Shown here in pieces: positions 1 to 5,045 of a stretch of DNA of 5,411 bases. The notes beneath the pieces were generated by a model. The model was not told the DNA's origin and searched no databases. It was given only the letters and a program-made list of their open reading frames with translations. Both the position numbers and the translations under genes were made by a program. The stretch lies in the NCBI GenBank assembly GCA_027322375.1, contig DAHVRS010000386.1, positions 1 to 5,411 on the forward strand, given 5' to 3'. Source of the stretch: Brachybacterium sp. Lineage in GTDB: Bacteria; Actinomycetota; Actinomycetes; Actinomycetales; Dermabacteraceae. How positions within the stretch are numbered: the first letter of the stretch is position 1; each line of letters starts with the position of its first letter.

Positions 1-91
1 CACCACCGACCGCGCCCGCGCGGACGCCCACCGCTTCTACGAGCGGCTCGGCTTCACCCCCAGCCATGTGGGGTTCAAGCTCGGCCTGTGA
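1..91 (+). CDS. GNAT family N-acetyltransferase, C-terminal fragment
   Basis: The 5' part lies outside the window. The visible reading frame starts at base 2 and gives 29 codons followed by TGA at 89-91. The peptide contains DAHRFYERLGF followed by a short beta strand ending in FKLGL. This is the characteristic end of the GNAT fold: the last helix with the 'A..FYE+.GF' signature that packs near acetyl-CoA, then the final strand. GNAT enzymes move an acetyl group from acetyl-CoA to an amine; the substrate cannot be told from this fragment. A short GC-rich hairpin follows the stop codon directly. The assignment rests only on the C-terminal motif, so the superfamily is likely but the specific function is unknown. 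Confidence 0.75.
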   Translation, partial: TTDRARADAHRFYERLGFTPSHVGFKLGL

Positions 92-93
92 GC

Positions 94-109
94 GCGGGCG
101 GAAGCCCGC
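94..109 (+). terminator. Short GC hairpin after the GNAT gene, possible terminator
   Basis: GCGGGC (94-99) and GCCCGC (104-109) form a perfect 6-bp stem closed by a GGAA (GNRA-type) tetraloop, three bases after the GNAT stop codon. No T-run follows, as is common for actinobacterial terminators. The stem is short and the genome is GC-rich, so chance is a real alternative. Confidence 0.35.
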
Positions 110-262
110 CGTCGGCCGATGAGATCCCCGGATCGCGCCCCAAAACCGCAGGACCTGCCTACAGTGACGGTGAGCACACGCGGCGTGGCGACGAGGACGT
201 TGCCACCGGGGCGTTGCGGGCAGCACGAGGCGGTGAGGCCGATGCGGTCAGGAGGAGCGACG

Positions 263-547
263 ATGCCGATCTACGAGTTCCGCTGCGAGAGCGCGCACGA
301 GTACGAGCGCTCCGTGCCGATCAGCGCCCGCGACGAGGCCCAGGACTGCCCCGACTGCGGCGCCCCCTCGCGCCGCCGTATCAGCACCCCGCGCCTCAGC
401 CGGCTCGGCTCGGGCGCCGGGAAGCTGCTGGATGCGACCGCGCGGAGCGCCCACGAACCTGCCGTCGTCGACCGCGTCCCCGGGGCCCGCCCCGCCGCGA
501 CCCGCACCACGACGGACCCGCGCCACGCGCGGCTGCCGCGTCCCTGA
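263..547 (+). CDS. fmdB: FmdB family zinc-ribbon regulatory-type protein
   Basis: A 94-aa protein. The ATG at 263 is preceded by a strong GGAGGAG ribosome site (251-257). An upstream ATG at 119 in the same frame is rejected because it lacks a comparable site and its extension has no family similarity. The N-terminus MPIYEFRC and the CPDCG motif (residues 29-33) are the hallmarks of the FmdB zinc ribbon. The middle (RLSRLGSGAGKLLDATARS, about 45-63) and the tail DPRHARLPRP match, from memory, the FmdB subgroup found next to formamidase/acetamidase genes. In Methylophilus, FmdB is reported as a regulator of formamidase expression; the molecular role is poorly defined. The family usually has two CxxC-type pairs. 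Here the first pair is C8 only, followed by ESAH, so the second Cys is missing and H12 might stand in for it. It sits 58 nt upstream of the broken fmdA and probably shares its transcript. Confidence 0.82.
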   Translation: MPIYEFRCESAHEYERSVPISARDEAQDCPDCGAPSRRRISTPRLSRLGSGAGKLLDATARSAHEPAVVDRVPGARPAATRTTTDPRHARLPRP

Positions 548-571
548 GACCGGCGCAGGACCAGGCGGGAC

Positions 572-589
572 CGACGGCCGGCCCCGTCG
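572..589 (+). repeat. Small inverted repeat between fmdB and fmdA
   Basis: CGACGG (572-577) and CCGTCG (584-589) are perfect inverted repeats around a six-base CCGGCC loop. They lie in the 58-nt gap before the fmdA ribosome site. It could be a weak attenuating or stabilising hairpin within the fmd message, or chance in GC-rich DNA. Confidence 0.3.
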
Positions 590-605
590 CTGTGGAAGGA
601 GAAGC

Positions 606-1200
606 ATGCCCAAGAACGTGTTCCCCCTCGACTCCGCGAAACCCTTCACCGAGCAGCAGATCCTCGGTCACAACCGCTGGCACCCGGACATCCCTCCGGC
701 CGTCAGCGTCAAGCCCGGCGACTCCTTCCGCGTGGACTGCCGCGAATGGTTCGACGGGTACATCAAGAACGATGACTCCGCCGAGGACATCGCCACCGCG
801 CCCCTGCACACCGTCCACACCCTCTCCGGCCCCTTCCGCATCGAAGGCGCGAAGCCCGGCGACCTGCTGGTCGTGGACATTCTCAACGTGGGCCCGATCC
901 CCCAGGAGGACGACGGTCCGCTCTCCGGCCAGCTATCTCGACTCGCACCTCGCCTACCAGCGGGCGTGCCTGCACGCGATCGAGTACCTGACCACCTTCG
1001 GCTGGTCGGCGGAGCAGGCGTACCTGCTGCTGGGCGCCGCACCGATCGAGGGACGGTTCTCGGGGGTCGTCGATATCCCGAATGCCTGCGCGACCGTGTA
1101 CCTGCCGCTGGACATCTTCGAGATCGACATCCGCCCCGGGGCGGGGGAGATCCCGAGGATCGACCCAGGCATCGGCGCACCGCGCGCGAGCGTCGACTGA
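606..1200 (+). pseudogene. fmdA: Formamidase/acetamidase fmdA, internally deleted and frameshifted
   Basis: The intact family enzyme (about 400-415 aa, FmdA/AmdA, Pfam PF03069) hydrolyses formamide or short amides to ammonia and the acid. The start is ATG 606 with AAGGAG at 596-601. Codons 1-109 (606-932, frame of 606) encode a canonical formamidase N-terminus, including GHNRWHPDIP (residues 21-30), ATAPLHTVHTLSGPF and GDLLVVDILNVGPIPQEDDG. The conserved signal then stops and resumes at 931 in a different frame with SYLDSHLAYQRACLHAIEYL, then GWSAEQAYLLLGAAP, IEGRFSGVVDIPNACATVYLP and IFEIDIRPG, ending at TGA 1198-1200. The 198 recognisable codons are about half an enzyme: roughly 200 central residues are gone, including the region that holds the family's conserved GGN-D motif. 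Translation from 606 would leave family sequence at 933 and continue in an alien frame to 1331, giving a 241-aa chimera. The flanking halves show no other decay, which suggests a recent deletion or an assembly collapse. Confidence 0.92.
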
Positions 1201-1223
1201 GCCCCCTGTCAGGGCCAGCGATC

Positions 1224-1268
1224 CGGCGGGAGGAGGGAGCGGGCATGCCCCGTTCCCTCCACCCGCCG
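1224..1268 (+). terminator. Strong long hairpin after fmdA, likely terminator
   Basis: Arms 1224-1243 and 1249-1268 pair over 20 positions with one A-A mismatch (1234/1258 region) and one G-T wobble, closed by the five-base loop CATGC. The stem is almost all G-C. It begins 23 nt after the fmdA stop codon and ends 36 nt before the next start codon. There is no T-run on the plus side, but stem length and GC content make it the best terminator candidate in the window. Because it sits so close to the next gene it could also act as a read-through attenuator for that gene. Confidence 0.7.
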
Positions 1269-1303
1269 CTGCGCGGACAGCTGCTGTGCGGAAGACTGCC
1301 GGG

Positions 1304-1870
1304 ATGCGCGTCCCCGTCCTCCTGCTGCTGAACGGAGCGCCCGGCGCCGGGAAGTCCACCCTCGCCGCCCGCCTCGCTGCCCGCCGCCCCCTCGCGCTCG
1401 CCCTGGACATCGACCAGCTGAAGCACTCCCTCGGCGGCTGGGAGGCGGACCTGCAGTCCTCCGGGCTCCAGGCCCGACGCCTCGCTCTCGCGCTCGCCGG
1501 GCGTCACCTCGAGGGCGGGCACGACGTGCTGATCGGCCAGTACCTCGCCCGCCCGTCCTTCCTCACGCAGCTGCAGGACCTCGCCCGCGAGTGCGGGGCG
1601 CGGTTCGTCGAGGCCGCGCTCGTGGCCGACGTGCCGACGCTCTCCGCGCGACTCGCCGCCCGCCGCACCGCGCCCGACAGGCCCGAGCAGGCAGCGAACG
1701 ACCGCCACGTCGGCCCCGCCGACGCCGCAGGCCATGCTGCCGCGCTCGAGGCGCTCCTCGCGGAGCGGCCGCAGGTGCACCGGCTCGATGCGGCCCTGCC
1801 GCTCGAGGAGCTGGTGGGGCTGCTCGGCCGTATCCTGGATGCCCCCATCAGCCAGGAGGATGCCTCATGA
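1304..1870 (+). CDS. Small P-loop kinase-like ATPase (AAA_33/zeta-like), substrate unknown
   Basis: A 188-aa protein. A hydrophobic strand (PVLLLLN, 4-10) leads directly into a Walker A loop, GAPGAGKST (11-19). A second strand ends in LALDIDQLK (32-40), the D-x-D position typical of P-loop kinases of the zeta-toxin, chloramphenicol-phosphotransferase and AAA_33 type. DVLIGQYLARPSFL (74-87) follows, where such kinases carry their acceptor-substrate region. RLAARRTAPDRPEQAANDR (116-134) is an Arg-rich lid that would close over ATP. The fold is confidently a nucleotide-dependent phosphotransferase; the substrate is not identifiable. No antitoxin partner is next to it, so a toxin role is not supported. 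ATG 1304 is chosen because the P-loop follows immediately; an in-frame GTG at 1286 is possible, and neither has a clear Shine-Dalgarno. The 3' end overlaps the alkylation-repair gene by 4 nt, so the two are co-transcribed and translationally coupled. Confidence 0.85.
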   Translation: MRVPVLLLLNGAPGAGKSTLAARLAARRPLALALDIDQLKHSLGGWEADLQSSGLQARRLALALAGRHLEGGHDVLIGQYLARPSFLTQLQDLARECGARFVEAALVADVPTLSARLAARRTAPDRPEQAANDRHVGPADAAGHAAALEALLAERPQVHRLDAALPLEELVGLLGRILDAPISQEDAS

Positions 1871-2592
1871 CTGCCACCGCCCCTCAGCGCACCGAGGCCG
1901 AGTTCGCCACCGAGGTCGCAGCCCTCCACGAGGAGATCGCCGCGCTCGCCGATGACCGCATGCGCGCCGTCAACGCGAAGCACGGCGATGACCACGCGGT
2001 GAACCTCACGAAGCTCCGCTCGATCGCGAAACGGCTGAAGACCCAGCCGGACCTCGCCCGCGCCCTGTGGACGACGCCGGCGGAGGACTCCACCCCGAAG
2101 CTGCTCGCGCTGCTGATCTCCCGCCCCAGGCAGTACAGCGAGGCGGAGCTCGATGCGATGCTGCGCGAGGCGCCCACCCCGAAGGTCCATGAGTGGCTGG
2201 TCAGCTACATGGTGAGGAAGAGCCCGCACCGCGAGGCGCTGCGCGAGGCCTGGTTCGCCGACGCCGATCCCGTCGTCGCGAGCGCCGGCTGGGCACTGAC
2301 CGCCGACCGGATCGCGAAAGCGCCCGCGGGGGAGACTCCCGAGGGGATCGACCTCGACGCGCTCCTCGACCAGATCGAGGCGGAGATGAAGGACGCCCCC
2401 GCGCGTCTGCAGTGGGCGATGAACCAGTGCCTGGCCGAGATCGGCATCCACGACGCCACCCGGCGCGAGCGCGCCATCGCGATCGGCGAGGAGCTCGAGG
2501 TCCTCAAGGACTACCCGACCCCGCCGAACTGCACCTCGCCCTTCGCACCGCTCTGGATCGAGGAGATGGTGCGCCGCGCCGAGCAGAGCTGA
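1867..2592 (+). CDS. DNA alkylation repair protein, AlkD superfamily
   Basis: A 241-aa protein, a normal length for the family (PF08713, HEAT-like helical repeats). The ATG overlaps the previous stop (ATGA at 1867-1870), and AGGAGGA lies at 1854-1860 with a 6-nt spacing. Recognisable segments are LTKLRSIAKRLKTQPDLARALW (47-68), TPKLLALLIS (76-85), HEWLVSYMVRKSP (108-120), VVASAGWALTADRIAK (136-151), CLAEIGIHDATRRERAIAIGEEL (188-210) and NCTSPFAPLWIEEMVRR (221-237). AlkD enzymes are monofunctional DNA glycosylases that release cationic alkylated bases such as N7-methylguanine and N3-methyladenine. In classical AlkD the third repeat carries an essential Trp/Asp pair (SWD). Here the corresponding stretch reads TPKVHEWL, so the Asp appears absent. 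This subgroup may therefore bind DNA without classical glycosylase activity; the position match is by eye. Its coupling to the upstream kinase is the only functional context. Confidence 0.85.
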   Translation: MTATAPQRTEAEFATEVAALHEEIAALADDRMRAVNAKHGDDHAVNLTKLRSIAKRLKTQPDLARALWTTPAEDSTPKLLALLISRPRQYSEAELDAMLREAPTPKVHEWLVSYMVRKSPHREALREAWFADADPVVASAGWALTADRIAKAPAGETPEGIDLDALLDQIEAEMKDAPARLQWAMNQCLAEIGIHDATRRERAIAIGEELEVLKDYPTPPNCTSPFAPLWIEEMVRRAEQS

Positions 2593-2610
2593 GCACCGCC
2601 ATTGTGAGGA

Positions 2611-2629
2611 CCGCGCCACGGTGGCTCGG
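2611..2629. terminator. Possible bidirectional terminator in the convergent gap
   Basis: The 45-bp gap between the convergent stop codons (2593-2637) holds CCG-C-GCC (2611-2617) facing GGC-T-CGG (2623-2629), with loop ACGGT and one mismatch. It could stop transcription from both sides, but the stem is short and no T-run is present. It is proposed mainly because a convergent junction needs one. Confidence 0.3.
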
Positions 2630-2637
2630 CGGGACGC

Positions 2638-3543
2638 TCAGGCGCCGTCAGAGGTAGCGGGAGAGACCTGCACCTGCAGCGCCTTGTGATCGGTGCCGGG
2701 AATCGTCAGGTACATCGGCATCGGCCCCTGAACGTCGGAGCCGACGAGTGCATGGTCGATCCGCGCGAAGGGCGGAATAGTGCTGCCGACGGGCCACGTC
2801 GGCTCCCACAGCCCCTCCCCGCGGCCCCGCCCAGCGGCGGCGAGGGAGAGCAGCGACCCGTCGGCCGTGAGCTGCCGCATCGTGCGGTGCTGCTCGATCG
2901 CGTTGAAATCGCCGACCAGCAGCAGGTTCTCCTGCGTGTAGGGGGCGACCATCGCGCCGACGGCGGCGGCATCGGCCGTCCACGCCTCGGCGCCCATCTG
3001 CGGCGGCGCCGAGTGGATGGCGGCGAGGTGCCAGGGCGTGCCGTCGATCTCGGTGGTGGCGAGGACATTGTCGAAGACGGTGCCCTCGGTCTGGCCCACG
3101 AGCTCGAGCGGGGTGCGGGAGAGCAGCAGCGTCCCGCCCGCGTCTTCGCGCACGGTCCCGACGCGATGCGGGAACTGCTCGAACAGGCCCGCCTCCTCGA
3201 GCGCGGTCTCGAAGGCGGGAGTGACTTCCTGCAGAGCGATCGCATCCACCCCCGGCTCCGCGAGGCGCGCCATCTCCGCGACGTCTGCCCCGCCGTACTC
3301 GACGTTCGAGGAGAGCACGGTCAGCGAGCCCACGGGGATCACCTCGGGGCCGACGTCCCGCGGTGGGGCAGGGAGCATCGGCCAGGCCAGCACGAGCGCG
3401 AGGGCGAGCACGGCCGCCGCGCCCAGCAGCCGCCACCACGAGCGCAGCACGGTGACCTGCCGCAGCACCAGCAGTGTGGCGGTGCCGAGGAGTCCGAGAA
3501 TGAGGAGCACCCAGCCCATCGATCGCAGCATCTTCCCGCTCAT
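2638..3543 (-). CDS. Membrane-anchored endonuclease/exonuclease/phosphatase family protein
   Basis: A 301-aa protein of the EEP superfamily (DNase I/AP endonuclease/sphingomyelinase fold). The catalytic signature is complete in order: SSN at 78-80 (N80), LQEV at 104-107 (E106, the metal ligand), AIHSAPP at 175-181 (H177), GDFNA at 211-215 (D212, N214), RIDH at 261-264 (D263) and GTDHKAL at 283-289 (D285/H286 pair). Such enzymes cut phosphodiester or phosphomonoester bonds with Mg2+; nucleic acid, phospholipid or inositol phosphate substrates cannot be told apart here. Two hydrophobic helices (about 9-28 and 37-55) precede the domain, so it is probably displayed outside the membrane. The start ATG overlaps the stop of the upstream gene by 4 nt (3540-3543), with a GGAG site 8 nt upstream. 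It is the last gene of a three-gene minus-strand operon. Confidence 0.9.
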   Translation of the reverse strand: MSGKMLRSMGWVLLILGLLGTATLLVLRQVTVLRSWWRLLGAAAVLALALVLAWPMLPAPPRDVGPEVIPVGSLTVLSSNVEYGGADVAEMARLAEPGVDAIALQEVTPAFETALEEAGLFEQFPHRVGTVREDAGGTLLLSRTPLELVGQTEGTVFDNVLATTEIDGTPWHLAAIHSAPPQMGAEAWTADAAAVGAMVAPYTQENLLLVGDFNAIEQHRTMRQLTADGSLLSLAAAGRGRGEGLWEPTWPVGSTIPPFARIDHALVGSDVQGPMPMYLTIPGTDHKALQVQVSPATSDGA

Positions 3544-3944
3544 GCGCCCGACTCCGTGGAGTGGTCCGTGGAAAGGAATGTCTGCGGATCCACCGGTCGC
3601 TGCGAGCGCGGCAGTGTCTCCACGACCAGCAGGTAGGAGCCGGTGACGAGCTCGCGCACGAAGTCCTCCTCGAGGGCGCCGCCGGGGTTCAGCGTGATCC
3701 AGTGGCGCTTGTTCATGTGATAGCCGGGGGTGATCTCCGGATGTGCCGACCGCAGCGCCTCGGCGTCACGCGGCTCCGCTTTCAGCACCACGACGGGCAC
3801 GCCCTTCACCTCGGTGAGCAGAAGGAACATCTTCCCCAGAACCTTCGCGACCTCGGCCCCCGGGCCGAAGGGCATCTCCATGCGACTCGCGGGAAGCTCG
3901 AGTGCCCGCCCCATCGCGATCTCCTGCAGTGCAGGTCCGTCCAT
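3540..3944 (-). CDS. MmcQ/YjbR family protein
   Basis: A 134-aa protein of the MmcQ/YjbR family (PF04237), small CyaY-like-fold proteins often annotated as DNA-binding although their biochemical role is unproved. Diagnostic elements are MEMPFGPGAEVAKVLGKMF (22-40), VVVLKAEP (51-58), HPEITPGYHMNKRHWITL (68-85, with the family's YHMNK-HW motif at 75-82) and the helix-strand end LVTGSYLLVVETLP (99-112). The length is typical. ATG 3944 is chosen because family similarity starts there and a GAGGGG ribosome site lies 7 nt upstream. The same frame stays open to 4559, but that extension is antisense-type noise inside the upstream gene. It lies 11 nt after the membrane-protein gene and overlaps the EEP gene by 4 nt, so all three are co-transcribed. 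Confidence 0.9.
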   Translation of the reverse strand: MDGPALQEIAMGRALELPASRMEMPFGPGAEVAKVLGKMFLLLTEVKGVPVVVLKAEPRDAEALRSAHPEITPGYHMNKRHWITLNPGGALEEDFVRELVTGSYLLVVETLPRSQRPVDPQTFLSTDHSTESGA

Positions 3945-3955
3945 GATGATTCCCC

Positions 3956-4765
3956 TCAGCCCTGCTGGATGATCCCGATCTTCTGCCACACCTTGCGGGC
4001 CATATCCGAGGTGAGCGCCTCGATCCCCTCGACCGCGTCCAGCACGTCGCCGTCGGTGGTGTGCTCGGCGAACAGGGCCGCGCTCTTGCCCACGAGCGAC
4101 AGCATCTCGGTGCAGAAGTCGAGATAGCGGGTCAGCTCCGTGCGGTCCAGGTCCAGTCCGCCGTCCTCGCGCGCATCGCGCTCGAGCCGCTCGGGCACCT
4201 TGGTCAGCTGATGCATGTCGATCACGTGGGCGAGCGACCGCAGGCGGTGCAGGATCCGCAGCACGCGCGCCCGCTCCATCCGCTCCGGGATCCGCAGCAG
4301 GAAGAACACCGCGATCCCGCCGAAGACGAGGTCGTTGATGATCGTCTCGAGCAGCGGGAGCATGTCCAGCGGCCCCAGCAGGTCGCGCTCGTCGGCCAGG
4401 TCCCGGGCGGCAAGCACGATCGCCGCGCCCAGGAACAGCAGGATCACCACGACGCCGAGACGGGAGAGCAACCGTGCGAGCCGCACCCGGCGGCGACTGA
4501 TGCCGGTGCCTGCATTGATCTCGTCCACGATCCCCACGACTTCCCGGCACACCTCCCACAGGGTGCGGTCCGGGAAACGGGACGCGATCCGATGCTCGAG
4601 CGTCGCGGCGGAGAGCCGAACCGCCTGCCCGTCCAGGCGCTGGAAGCTGCTCGAGGAGGGCGGCGCGTCGGAGTGGTCCTCCGGCCGGGGCGCGGGGGAG
4701 GACGGGGAAGCGGCGGACATGGCCTGAGCGTAGGCGATGGCCCGCAGTGCCGAGACGACCTTCAC
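3956..4765 (-). CDS. Conserved-looking two-TM membrane protein, function unknown
   Basis: I do not recognise a named family. From the GTG at 4765 it is 269 aa. Residues 1-45 are Ser/Pro-rich and probably disordered. Residues 46-88 form a helical segment, RRRVRLARL is a basic stretch, and a TM helix runs about 103-120 (LGVVVILLFLGAAIVLAA). A second TM is about 142-158 (IINDLVFGGIAVFFLL), followed by a long, charged, probably helical cytoplasmic domain including LRSLAHVIDMHQLTKVPERL, LTRYLDFCTEMLSLVGKSAAL and KVWQKIGI near the end. The compositional regularity and these distinctive blocks look like a real conserved domain. Start choice: GTG 4765 has GGGGAG at 4771-4776 with 5-nt spacing. The alternative ATG at 4720 (254 aa) has almost no ribosome site but removes only the non-conserved tip. 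An ATG at 4918 is rejected because it would run through the HspR operators. It heads the operon with the MmcQ and EEP genes. Confidence 0.75.
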   Translation of the reverse strand: MKVVSALRAIAYAQAMSAASPSSPAPRPEDHSDAPPSSSSFQRLDGQAVRLSAATLEHRIASRFPDRTLWEVCREVVGIVDEINAGTGISRRRVRLARLLSRLGVVVILLFLGAAIVLAARDLADERDLLGPLDMLPLLETIINDLVFGGIAVFFLLRIPERMERARVLRILHRLRSLAHVIDMHQLTKVPERLERDAREDGGLDLDRTELTRYLDFCTEMLSLVGKSAALFAEHTTDGDVLDAVEGIEALTSDMARKVWQKIGIIQQG

Positions 4766-4770
4766 GAGCG

Positions 4771-4776
4771 CTCCCC
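4771..4776 (-). promoter_or_regulatory. Ribosome binding site favouring GTG start 4765
   Basis: Read on the minus strand, GGGGAG lies five bases before GTG 4765. The competing ATG 4720 is preceded only by CAGG two bases away. Third-position GC is also already high in the 15 codons between the two starts. Together these favour translation from 4765. Confidence 0.5.
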
Positions 4777-4832
4777 AGGACCTCTGAATATGCCGTGCAT
4801 CACGTCGCGCAGCGACGGGAATATCTGCCCCA

Positions 4833-4869
4833 CCCTCAGGGTTGAGTCGGGTGTACTCAAGTCTGAGGG
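4833..4869. promoter_or_regulatory. HAIR operator 1 (HspR site) within a larger palindrome
   Basis: GTTGAGT (4841-4847) and ACTCAAG (4855-4861), separated by seven bases, match the HspR HAIR consensus CTTGAGT-N7-ACTCAAG at 13 of 14 positions. The symmetry continues outward to CCCTCA (4833-4838) and TGAGGG (4864-4869), giving about 15-bp arms with one mismatch and one G-T pair. HspR is the MerR-family repressor of dnaK operons in actinobacteria and acts with DnaK as co-repressor. This copy lies upstream of the proposed dnaK -35 box and about 70 bp upstream of the divergent membrane-protein start. Confidence 0.88.
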
Positions 4870-4877
4870 TTCTCAGA
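4862..4877. repeat. Perfect palindrome beside the dnaK -35 box
   Basis: TCTGAG (4862-4867) and CTCAGA (4872-4877) are exact inverted repeats with a four-base GGTT spacer. The site abuts HAIR 1 on one side and the TTGACA box on the other. It is not a HAIR half-site; it could bind another regulator or simply be a variant arm of the HspR region. Confidence 0.5.
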
Positions 4878-4907
4878 TTGACAACCTCGATCCTCGAGTT
4901 CTCTACT
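4878..4907 (+). promoter_or_regulatory. Candidate dnaK promoter, vegetative sigma type
   Basis: TTGACA at 4878-4883 is a perfect -35 hexamer. TCTACT at 4902-4907, after an 18-base spacer, matches four of six -10 positions. HAIR 2 starts at 4906, overlapping the -10 box and the expected transcription start, which is the right geometry for repression by HspR. The implied leader to the dnaK ATG is about 130 nt. Confidence 0.6.
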
Positions 4908-4926
4908 TGAGTCTGCACTGCTCAAG
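4906..4926. promoter_or_regulatory. HAIR operator 2 (HspR site) over the dnaK start region
   Basis: CTTGAGT (4906-4912) and GCTCAAG (4920-4926), separated by seven bases, match the HAIR consensus at 13 of 14 positions. The flanking A (4905) and T (4927) extend the symmetry by one pair. The two HAIR copies are 65 bp apart (centre to centre), about six helical turns, so two bound HspR dimers would lie on the same face of the DNA. Confidence 0.9.
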
Positions 4927-4930
4927 TCTT

Positions 4931-4948
4931 GCCGCCGGTCTCGGCGGC
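4931..4948 (+). other. Stable hairpin in the dnaK leader
   Basis: GCCGCCG (4931-4937) and CGGCGGC (4942-4948) form a perfect 7-bp all-GC stem with a GTCT tetraloop. It begins just past HAIR 2, near the 5' end of the predicted dnaK mRNA. It may protect the message or slow early elongation. It does not sequester the start codon, which is about 100 nt downstream. Confidence 0.5.
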
Positions 4949-5045
4949 CGGCGGAGCCGCAGGACCGGACCGGGAACATCCGGCCAGGTCACGCGGCATC
5001 GCACGAACCACCTAGCGGCCCCGTGCCGCAGAAAGTCAGGCACCC

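Noticed and set aside
160..165. TACAGT as a -10 box for an fmdB promoter
   Set aside because: No acceptable -35 hexamer lies 16-18 bases upstream, so it is not reported as a promoter.
88..930. Open plus-strand frame from ATG 88 running into the fmdA C-terminus
   Set aside because: Only 931-1200 of this frame encodes recognisable protein. Before that it is an Arg/Pro/Ala-rich shadow of fmdB and the fmdA N-terminus.
668..1780. 370-codon minus-strand open frame antisense to fmdA and the kinase
   Set aside because: It has the low-complexity Arg/Gly/Ala composition of antisense frames in GC-rich DNA, and it overlaps genes with clear motifs on the other strand.
1304..2592. Toxin-antitoxin module (zeta-like kinase plus partner)
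   Set aside because: The neighbour is an AlkD-type repair protein of 241 aa, not a small antitoxin, and the kinase lacks anything beyond generic P-loop kinase features.
1504..2619. 371-codon minus-strand open frame antisense to the kinase and alkylation repair genes
   Set aside because: No motif or ribosome site. The sense strand carries two well-supported genes with coupled starts.
2686..3636. 316-codon plus-strand open frame opposite the EEP gene
   Set aside because: Shadow frame. The minus strand encodes a complete EEP catalytic motif set.
3945..4559. N-terminal extension of the MmcQ/YjbR frame
   Set aside because: The extension is Arg/Ala-rich noise overlapping the membrane-protein gene. 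Family similarity and a ribosome site support ATG 3944.
4766..4918. Upstream extension of the membrane-protein frame to ATG 4918
   Set aside because: It would make both HAIR operators and the dnaK -35 region coding. It has lower third-position GC and no ribosome site.
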